From positions 102,093,524-102,157,523 of the forward strand of contig OX457025.1 of the NCBI GenBank assembly GCA_949752745.1: 64,000 nucleotides of DNA, read 5' to 3'. This stretch comes from Protula sp. h YS-2021. Its lineage: Eukaryota > Annelida > Polychaeta > Sabellida > Serpulidae. The notes beneath the pieces are model-generated. The model made no database searches, was not told the origin of the DNA, and saw only the letters and a list, made by a program, of their open reading frames with translations. Position numbers and translations under genes: made by a program. Shown here piece by piece: positions 34,301-43,026 of the stretch; position 1 is the stretch's first letter; every line of letters begins with the position of its first letter.

Positions 34301-36060
34301 AAATAGTTGTCGTAGAAAAAATCAGCAGATTCTGGGTCGCATGTCAGTCAAGAAAATACAGTATTTGACGCAATTTCTGATGGAATCAATTAGATAATTT
34401 TCATGTTTCTGGTGATATATCAAAGATGGCTACATTATATGGAAATACTTAAAACAGAAACTTTTCTTCATCTTATAAAGGATCCCAGGGGACATTGTTG
34501 CATACATTTGTTGAAATGTTGTTTTTGAGTATATACATATTTATGTAATATCCGGTTATCCTGAACACGTGATATCAGTAGCCATCCTGGGGTTTTAAAT
34601 CTGTTAACCTTCGTTTCAAAAGGAAAAACAGCCGTCTTGGAAATGAAGTCACGAAAAGTGCAACAAAATTACTAGGTGTCGATTACTAAACTGTAAGAAA
34701 TTTAATTTTGTTCAGTTTGGGTATTAGGTACAGGATCTTTCCAGAGATCATTTATTATCCAATACTTGTGAGGTGTACTTATTAATTTCGTACTATGCAC
34801 ATTTTATCTTATCCCTCTCCACAGCAGTCGTATTGCTTAATAGCATATATTTCGTGGGTTATTTTGAGATTTAACATACGCATTTAGAGCATTTTATCGT
34901 CACAACCCCTTTTTGGATTCTTAAACATAACCACACTGGATAAAAAAGACTTCACTTTTAAACCAAATGGCAATGTGAAGCAAGTATTCTCCGGTTTTGA
35001 TCAGACAGTTGATTTGTTTAAACTTACACAAGCATAGCTCGGACATAAATATTCAACTCAAGTCTCAATTTAATTTAGGGTATATTCACTTGTTGTGTCG
35101 ACATAACAGTTCACCACGTTCCAGTTTTGCATCACAGGAAGACATTTGGACATGAAGGCATCATCAGTGTATTAATCATTTCCATGCCTAATTTACAGAA
35201 AAACTTAAAAAAGGAGAAAGAGATACGATTTTTTTGCCAAAGTGGTATGTTTTCAGTTCGCCAATTTAGTGAAAATCGTCAAGATAACAGGCATGCCTCC
35301 CGCCCACGTCAATGGTAAACAAATTTTCTCGGGGACCCAGATCGCATGATCCATTAGGCATGCGGTACATTTCATTTTAAGCAAAAAAGTGGTCAATAAA
35401 AGGAAGACCAACAAAAAATAAACAAACAAAGCGAAAAAGAAAAGCATACAAAATGCCCTGACACTTTCAATCACGTAAGAAATAAATAGAGAAGTAGAAA
35501 GTTCAAGTGTGCAGTAAGCATCGCCTATTCATCTTCTGTGTAAAACATCACATTGTATGATTTATCTTAACATCCTTTCAATAATAAGAATTTTTTATGT
35601 CACATGGGTATAATGGATGAGTGAGGGTTTAAAACAACGCCGTTCCTGCCGGTACGAAATAGCATTTATACTTCGTTTATGATATTGATTATAAGGAAAT
35701 AACTTATTGACCCATAAACAAGTTTCCAGTTTTCTTGTTTTTTAAACGAGGATGCCATAGCAAACGCCTTTAAAGCTACCGAGTAGTAGGTTGTCACTAA
35801 CCACACTGATATAAATATCCCATAATTTAAAACAAAGAAATGTATACGAAAATTAGCTTCCTTGCAGTGAGTGTCTCGATCCGTTCCTGAGGTTTTAGTA
35901 TCACATGTGTTTTTATCAATCTGGGTTGAGGCAAAAATATCAGAACAACGAGGCTATAACGAGGCTTTGATGTGCTGAACAAGACAAAATATATTTAGAA
36001 GGGCTGCTGAGAGCTGAAGAACTGCATTTTATTAAATTATCCCAAACGACTTCTTCGTAC
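31300..36060. other. Intergenic AT-rich DNA
   Basis: No gene recognised on either strand. Decayed ~160-bp core-like segments occur at 31860-31960 and ~32340 (GGTGGAGTAGCATTTAG). The open frames here are short and have no recognisable motifs. Confidence 0.4.
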
Positions 36061-36068
36061 AGAGCAAA

Positions 36069-36137
36069 ATGCATACAACACATGCATTACTACTTTGCGT
36101 TCTCTTAAGTACTGGAAATGCGTTGTTCGATGCAAAG
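36069..36137 (+). CDS. Lectin gene exon 1: signal peptide
   Basis: ATG at 36069 opens 23 codons, with a hydrophobic ALLLCVLLSTGNA core and likely cleavage after NA. Ends GCAAAG|GTATAG in phase 0. Confidence 0.8.
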
Positions 36138-37582
36138 GTATAGGATAATTTAAATGTATCCGGTAATTGTTTTAATGTACATAGCTATAATTTTGATCGA
36201 GGGTAAAGCGAGTGTCACATAAATGGTAACGAGTACCCCCAGTCTATACCATTCAAGTTGTTAATCCATTACAAATTACGTTAGCAGATATGCTCCAAAG
36301 CGGGCAAAGTCTGTCTCGTACCTGACTGTTACAAGTTGACATGTTTCATGGTGTTATGCAGAAACTGGTCATGGAAAGCACAGAGTTATTGTGCAATGTA
36401 TGAAAAGGTAGTCTCATAGGTATGAAAGTTGATAACGAAATATGCTATCCAGAGGTTATGATGATTAGGTACATGTAAATGAAGCATCTTTTTAAAGTTC
36501 GAATTTGAAATTTTTCATTTTTTTTTTCATTTTTTATAGCTCACAAATTAAATAATTCTTGTTCTAGCACAATAGAATTACTCAGATCGACAAGTCTACT
36601 GGAAGTCTTTATACTAGCAGATTGCTGAAAGCTTTACAGTTTCAACTCAGGAAGCAGGAAACTGTTATAAAGGATCTGACAGAAACAGTGTCTAGCCAAG
36701 GAGAAACAATAAAACGGCTAACTGATGAACTGCGTAAGCAAAGAAGCATGATAGAAATGCAACAAGGTGGTTATATTTTCTAGCATTACTTTATGGTGAT
36801 AAATTGATATTTCCGTTATCCTGTGCGTCAAGCAATTATCTTAATTTCAGACAATTTATTGCTAAATTTAACATATTAAAACCTTCGGGAGTATTCTATG
36901 CGGTAGTCGTTTGAAGTGACGTTTTCAAATACCAAGGCCGAAGGCTAAGGATTCTCTTTAAAAAATCATAGAAACACTTTTATGATAAAAGATTATTGTC
37001 ATAATGTCATCAGAAATTTCACAACAGTACAATTGGAAACGAGAACCTTTTTCTCAAAAGCGAAATTTGAAACAGTTGAGCAAAAATGTTTTCTTAAAAT
37101 TACTTTCGAGTAAAATTTTAAACCTTTTCTGCCTGAGTTTGGTTTCTTTTCCTTTGTATACAATTCAGTTTTTCAGATTCCGAAACCGTTGTAACAAAAG
37201 TTTTTACAGTTGAAAATCGTTCTAAAAACAACTTTACTACTTACTCTATGAAGCGGCAAGCCTCCACCTGTCCCTCACCTGACCAAGCCTCACCAAGAAT
37301 TGTGCGTAACTGAAGCTGATAATTCATATCAACAAAAAGTGAGGTGCACAACTTCAGATCAAGTACTACATATGTTTCTATTTTGTCTTTCCTATGAGGA
37401 GTAGGAAAGACAAAATAGAAAAAAAAGGTCCGAAACATTGTGTCCGTACAACTTCAATACATTCTTTGACAATCTTCGACTTGCTAAGTGCAAAATAGTT
37501 TCATCAGCAGCAAAGAAGAATGACAGTTTTGGAAATAAACCGTCTCCATCATCGAAAACAACAACAATAACAACAACAAGAC

Positions 37583-37642
<60 letters not shown>

Positions 37643-39333
37643 GCAGTAGCAGCAGTAGCAGTAGTCACTGAAGAACTAGTAGTAGTATCACTGGATTGTG
37701 CAATGTTTTAATTTCTGAGGGGATGTTTATGAGAAGCAACAGGACACTGCAGAAAAACGTTCAGCAACCTCCAAAGCAAGTGATAGAGCATTCAGCAAGC
37801 AAGACTTAAGACAAAAAGATACAAAGAGTGAGTAAATTTGCAGCAGATATCTATATATAATTAATATTTAAAATGCAAAGAAGTACTTTTTGATACTAGG
37901 AAAGTAGTAACATCAAGTCTTTTACTATTTGATGAACAATTGCCGGAATGTAAAATAATAAATATAGAAGGCTTTGAACACATCTGTAACTTCAGTAAAC
38001 AATACTTTGAGATTTTTGCTTAACTTACAAACGTAATTATGTTACATTATATAATAATTAATTATATTATGTTTTCATTTATCCTTAACAGTAACATGTA
38101 ATTATGTTGCCATAATTATGAAAAGGTCTGTTTCAGATCACAAGAGTGCATACGCTTGCTTGCATGAAGATTTATATCTATTTTGTGGTTATCCCAGTGA
38201 AATATTCGTGACTGGTGCGGAGTATGGTAATTATGGCAACACATGCACGTCGTCATGCTGCTCACCTCATCCTAATGAAGACTGCAGGGATGACGTGCAA
38301 GATCTGGATCCAGACACTTGGTTCAGTCTCAATGTAGCGTGTAATAATGAGACGTACTGTTACTTTCAATATCAAGGCGCTGTAAATAGCAGATGTTCCT
38401 TGGATATTGCCGATTATATGGCTGTTTACTACGACTGCTATCCTGGTATGCATATTTCTATACTGGAGGCTTTCAGAAAATCAGGCGTAGAGCTATAGAG
38501 TTACTCTCTTCATTCTTCAAAGCCTAAAACTAATATAAAGTAGTTTTGCTGCATTTGAGTATCATTATACACAGCCAATTTTGTAAATCGCCAAAAATGC
38601 TAACTAAAACGCTAACTTAGTGCGGCATGCAACACAAAAACATGCTACAATCAACTGCACTCATGACTCTAAGTATCTCATTGATCCCAACAACATATAA
38701 AGAAATAATATGTTCAGTTTGCCATGTTGAGTTATTGCAAAGCTTCATACAAAAGTTAGAAATTCAAATTGCACATTGCAAATGCTATTGTTCTAGTAAC
38801 GAAAATAACAATTATACTATTATTAATAATAACAAGAATGATAATTTAACAGTAATATTAATAGCGATAGTAGTAGTAGAAGTAGCATCAATACACTTAG
38901 AAAAATTACTTTTGCAGTAATGGACAATGAGCCGGTTGGATTTTCAGCATATTCATCATCTTCTGTCAGTTACAACTCGGGCGATATCGTAAAATTTCCA
39001 TACACGTACACGAATGTGGGGCGTTATTATGACCAAAGCAGCAATACATTCAGATGTCCCTATCATGGCCTTTATTTGTTTAGTATCCATGTCAGCGCCT
39101 TTAGAGGAGATTCCATGTATGTTAGACTGATGAAGGATGACACTCGTCTTATTGAAGCTAATGCTGATGATCTAACAACGTCGGTAGATTATGTTTATCT
39201 GTCAGCCAGCAACACTATGGTGGAGGAATGTGAACCGGGTGAGCTAGTGTGGATTGAAGCCGCGGGTGACAGTGTGTCATACGGATTTGACAGAAACACA
39301 TTTTCCGGTGTCTTAATTCAACGATTTGATTAA
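36069..39333 (+). CDS. Secreted coiled-coil / SUEL-lectin / C1q protein, six exons
   Basis: Predicted exons are 36069-36137, 36568-36766, 37177-37305, 37720-37827, 38137-38445 and 38918-39333, giving ~409 aa. All borders are GT-AG and all phases agree. The protein has a signal peptide (MHTTHALLLCVLLSTGNALF), a ~60-aa coiled coil, two short polar linkers, a SUEL/rhamnose-binding lectin-type domain with its cysteine pattern, and a C-terminal C1q domain. C1q domains form trimers, and SUEL domains bind galactose or rhamnose. In marine invertebrates both families serve as secreted pattern-recognition lectins, which I infer here. The coiled coil would promote oligomers. Exons 3 and 4 rest on splice signals and phase alone. 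An AATAAA lies at 39685. I know no standard gene symbol. Confidence 0.82.
36568..36766 (+). CDS. Lectin gene exon 2: coiled coil
   Basis: Acceptor TTGTTCTAG|CACAAT, donor CAACAAG|GTGGTT. Heptad-like leucines and isoleucines (LLKALQFQLRKQETVIKDL, TIKRLTDELRKQRSMIEM). Phase 0 in, phase 1 out. Confidence 0.8.
37177..37305 (+). CDS. Lectin gene exon 3: polar linker (tentative)
   Basis: Acceptor CAGTTTTTCAG|ATTCC, donor ATTGTGC|GTAACT. 43 codons open, phase 1 on both sides, so it can be skipped without a frameshift. Composition Ser/Thr/Pro-rich. No homology recognised. Confidence 0.45.
37587..37655. repeat. (AAT)n microsatellite plus AGC repeats
   Basis: About eighteen AAT triplets then GCAGTAGCAGCAGT. 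An open frame 37438-37671 reads through as Thr, Asn and Ser runs. I treat it as intronic because no good acceptor and donor pair in phase is seen. Confidence 0.9.
37720..37827 (+). CDS. Lectin gene exon 4: charged linker (tentative)
   Basis: Acceptor TTAATTTCTGAG|GGGATG, donor ACAAAGA|GTGAGT (strong). 36 codons rich in Lys, Asp, Gln and Ser, phase 1 on both sides. Supported by splice signals only. Confidence 0.5.
38137..38445 (+). CDS. Lectin gene exon 5: SUEL-type lectin domain
   Basis: 103 codons between TCTGTTTCAG|ATCAC and TATCCTG|GTATGC. It shows the domain's order: AxxCxxxxLxLxC (AYACLHEDLYLFCG), IFVTGAEYGNYG, C-terminal CNNETYCYF, then C-S-LDIADYMAVYYDC, where family members have DPCxGxxKYLxVxYxC. 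The usual YGR is YGN and the DPC is SRC-like, so sugar specificity may differ. Confidence 0.82.
38918..39333 (+). CDS. Lectin gene exon 6: C1q domain and stop
   Basis: Acceptor TTACTTTTGCAG|TAATGG completes a split Val codon. 137 residues follow the globular C1q fold signature: GFSAYSSSSVSY, FPYTYTNVGRYYD, F-x-CPYHGLYLFSIHVSA, and the C-terminal SYGFDRNTFSGVLI (family FSGFLL/V). Complete domain with stop TAA at 39331. Confidence 0.93.
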
Positions 39334-39849
39334 TATGCTACATAACAGGACATGCTACCGATTATTACTTTAAGAGAATATTATGTCTGGTGATTGCCAA
39401 AGTAAAAGTCTAGGAAACTTTCTATATTTTCTTGACGTGTTTCATGAGTTTCAGTTTGATAATTATTATAAGTTTTCTCAACTCAATACTTAGTTTGGTG
39501 TATGTATGGTATTGTTTGTTGTAAGTTAACAAAGAAAACTAAATAGCTTTTTAAATTTCAATCAAATGGCATCAATTCATAATGCAATGATTTGCAAAAG
39601 AGAACGAAATGTAGTAGCAAAAAGATATGTCTCATATCATATACATATGTGACGATTCATATATTATTACATATAATGATCACAAATAAAACATGACTCA
39701 GAAGTAAAGCGCTGTTCAGAGGTAAAAACTGAAACAGAGGTCCCAAGTAACATGGAAAAAAAGTAATGATAGAAGTAGTGTAGAAATGGGAGTCCGAAAA
39801 AGGGAAATGACATCATAATGACGTCAGACGTTGTTTTCGGACTCTCATG

Positions 39850-40065
39850 AGAATTTGAAAACACCTGTCAATCATCGTGACGTCATGATCATGTGATCAG
39901 TGAAAAGCCAATGAAATCAATGAAGGCAATGAAGCCCCGCCCAGATTCTGTCAATCACCTGTCAATCATCCTGACGTCATAAACCACGTGACCAATGAAA
40001 AGCCAATGAAATCAATGAAGGCAATAAAGCCTCGCCTACTTTCTGTTAATCATCGTCAGACGTCA
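39850..40065. repeat. ~113-bp direct duplication
   Basis: CCTGTCAATCATCGTGACGTC...AAAGCCAATGAAATCAATGA occurs twice in tandem (39863 and 39958), with a third partial copy starting near 40047. It includes TGACGTCA-like palindromes. Confidence 0.75.
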
Positions 40066-40139
40066 GACCCCCACCCCCTAGGACATACGATGTTACGACC
40101 CATCTCCCCCTATGAGAGCAAAATTCAGTCAAATCAGCA

Positions 40140-40580
40140 AAAAAATGACATAAAAGCTGTAATTTTTAACCGATTCGAATGAAAATTTTACCATTTGATT
40201 CAGTTTATATCTAGTTTTTACACAAAGTGGTCACAGGCTATTTGCACATGTGGCTGTATGCATAATTTTTCATCTCAAAATTTTAACTAAAAAAATTAAA
40301 AATGTAGGTACCTTGCGTTATCTTTAACCGATTTGAGTGAAAATTTTACCGTTTGATTCAGTTTTATATCTAGTTTTGACATAAAGTGGTCACAGGCTAT
40401 TTGCACATGTAGCTGTATGCGTAATTTTTTCATCTCCAAATTTTATCTTTTAAAAAGTGTATAAACTAGATAACTTTCCTCATGTTTAACCGATTTGAAT
40501 GAAAATTTTACCATTTGATTCAATTTTATATCTAATTTTGACACAAAGTGGTCACAGGCTATTTGCACATGTTTCTTGAA
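40140..40580. repeat. Three ~160-bp tandem units
   Basis: Each has TTTAACCGATTYGAATGAAA, ACCATTTGATTCARTTTATA and AAAGTGGTCACAGGCTATTT. The period (~160 bp) equals that of the Helentron-like cores, although the sequence is unrelated. Confidence 0.8.
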
Positions 40581-40734
40581 AGCCATTGTTGACCTGCAGT
40601 TTTCAAAGTTTGTTGAGTTACCTTATGATATGGTGGAGATCCGATAAATTTTAAGCTTTCTAAAATATATGTCAAAACCACAAAAGATTACTTAAATATT
40701 TAATGGCACTATTTTATTCTATTCTATTTTCTGA

Positions 40735-41830
40735 AGTTCATGAAAAATTTCTTAATTGTCGTTTATCAAAATTTGTTGAAAACATAATATCTCATACAGT
40801 GGTCAATGTGCTTTTCGAAAAAATCACTCTACCTGTCTCGCACTTTTGGATCTTATTGAAGAAATAACTATGGCTATAGATAAAAAACAAACAACAGTAG
40901 GTGCATTTATCAATCTCAAAAAAGCATTTGATACTCTTGATCACAAGGTTTTACTAAAAAAGCTAGAAGCCTATGGAATAAGGGGTAATGTATTATCTTG
41001 GATTAGCAGTTATTTAACAAATAGATATCAGTATGTACAATTTAATGATGTTGTGTCTAGTAACCTTCAAGTACCTTGCGGTGTTGCACAGGGCTCTATT
41101 CTTGGGCCTTCTCTGTTTCTTTTATATATCGACCTGCATAATGTTTGAAATATCCTTAAATTTAATCTTTTCGCCGATGACACCAACATTTTATAGTGGT
41201 AGTGATGTAAAAAAATTGTAGTGTACTATGTAATGAATTGTTGAAACTTGAAGTGTGATTCAGAGTAAATAAGTTATCTCTCGATATTTAAAAAACTCAT
41301 TTCATGGTGTTTTCAAATATCAAATACGAAAGTGATTTGACTTTAGAAATAAAAGGTACTCTGATACAGCGGGTGTATTCGACTAAATTTTTAGGGGTTA
41401 TGACAGATAGTAAGCTTATTTTGAAGTGAAACTTAAACATATGGGTGATCAAATTGCAAAAAGTTTCTTCTAACTTATTGCTGTGAAATATGGGGTAAAA
41501 CTTACCCAAAACGCATCCAAAGAGTAATTGTTTTATAGAAGAAGGCTCTTAGAATAATTTATCATTTTCAATTCAGGGCACACGCAAATGAAATATTTAA
41601 AAAATTCAAAGTTCTTAAATTTACCGATATTGTTATATTAAATTCAGGCCTCATTATGTATAAGACAAAGGGTAATTTATTACCAGTTAGACTAAAAAAA
41701 TTGTTTGAATTAAATGAAGGAATTACAAGGCAATCCGGTAAATATTGCGTTAGGTATAAAAGAACAATCACTAAAGCTATGTGTATATCGTGTACAGAGT
41801 CAATATTTGGAATGGTTTAAGGGAATTAAT
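40735..41830 (+). pseudogene. LINE reverse transcriptase fragment
   Basis: Across two or three frameshifts the plus strand reads CRLSKFVE, CAFRKNHSTCLALLDLIEE, the RT block FINLKKAFDTLDHKVLLKKL, VPCGVAQGSILGPSLFLLY, then LFADDTN (catalytic FADD), NKLSLDI-KTHFMVFS, TKFLGVMTDSKL and a C-terminal LPVRLKKLFELNEGI. The order is that of Jockey/CR1-like elements. Stops at ~41146 and ~41194 and frame changes make it dead. The LTR element begins ~100 bp downstream. Confidence 0.88.
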
Positions 41831-41935
41831 TAGACAAAGTCATTCTTTAAATTTATTCAAAAGCAGATACAACAATTCTTGTTGAGTCTTACAGCAACAT
41901 GCATTGATATTATTTATTTGTTTTCTTCATATTAT

Positions 41936-42213
41936 TGTCGTTCTACAACCAGGAATGCAGAAGACAATAGGAAATATAATAGAATACAGTACTTGAATAA
42001 ACTTACATAATGCCGCGTGCAACTTCTCACTCTGGCTCTACCCCGGGGCTTTGCCGTGCTCGTCTTAACTATGCTGTTGCTGTTGCTGCTTGCGGTCAGG
42101 AGGTGAGAGAGAGAGCCCCCAGGAAGGGCACGGGGTTTTATACGGGTCAACGGGGTGAAACCAAAAAGAGGCCAAAATCGTTTTCAAGATAAAATGGTCC
42201 AACCTTTACAACA
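41936..42213 (-). repeat. 3' LTR (278 bp)
   Basis: Identical base for base to 55706-55983. In element orientation it begins TGTTGTAAAGG and ends GAACGACA. A TATAAAA box lies at 42136-42142 on the minus strand. Two further bases (AT) are shared next to the CA end, giving a small boundary ambiguity. Confidence 0.95.
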
Positions 42214-42223
42214 CTACCCCCCG

Positions 42224-42248
<25 letters not shown>
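42214..42248 (-). promoter_or_regulatory. Polypurine tract (plus-strand primer)
   Basis: Directly upstream of the 3' LTR in element orientation: a run of ~25 A, then CGGGGGGTAG, touching the LTR's TGTTG. A second CGGGGGG lies at ~42256 and might act as an auxiliary tract. Confidence 0.85.
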
Positions 42249-42254
<6 letters not shown>

Positions 42255-42589
42255 ACCCCCCGTTCACACTACACTCACACGAACATATATACATGCATGA
42301 TCAATGAGAAGGAGAAAAGCACAGAATGAATACTTAAGAGCATTCAAAATAAGAAATCAATCCAATCTTCAGACATGTTACATGCCCTATTAGCTACAAT
42401 ACAGGCATGCCCGTCTGCGCTACTAATATTACCTGTTACAGCGATTGCTCGACTATAACAGACTCCCCGGTCAAGCACATCTACAAATGTAGATTTCTTA
42501 ACTACCTTTACGACCATTGGTTAATAGCTCGAGCGCAATTAGAAATATCAACAGAATGCACGCAGATCTAAGGGCGTTTCTACGAACTT

Positions 42590-43020
42590 CTATCCCTTGG
42601 CCAACTTCTCGGCCAAATTAGTTAGCCAAGCAAAAGCGCGAATATAAATACATGCAAGTCGAACGATAATTCTACAAAAATTCATTATTTGGCCAATTTC
42701 TCGGCCAGGTTAATAAGCCAAGCAAAAGCGGGAATATAAACAGAATACATGCAAGTCTAACGGCAATTCTACAAATATTCACCATTTGGCCAATTTCTCG
42801 GCCAAGTTAATAAGCCAAGCAAAAGCGGGAATATAAACAGAATACATACAAACATTGATAGCGATCTCTCAGCGACAGATACAGTTCGGGTGATTTCTCG
42901 ACCCATCTGCAATAATTCAATAATACACGTCTAATAATTCGTCAATCCGGTAACTAATAGCGATTTCTCAGCGATAGATACACTTCGGGTGATTTCTCAA
43001 CCCAACTGCAATAATTCAAA
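42590..43020. repeat. Structured tandem repeats in the element's 3' region
   Basis: Three ~88-bp units (TTGGCCAATTTCTCGGCCAA, GCCAAGCAAAAGCGGGAATA) at 42598-42870, then two ~100-bp units (AGCGATTTCTCAGCGAYAGA, TTCGGGTGATTTCTC) at 42858-43015. Each first-type unit can form a TTGGCC/GGCCAA stem. They lie between the ORF3 stop and the PPT. Confidence 0.75.
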
Positions 43021-43026
43021 AATGGT

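Noticed and set aside
37438..37671. Asn/Ser-run exon of the lectin gene
   Set aside because: The frame crosses the (AAT)n microsatellite and no acceptor/donor pair in phase 1 was found. It remains possible as a rare exon.
39988..40182. Short plus-strand open frames after the lectin gene
   Set aside because: They sit in tandem duplications with no conserved domain.
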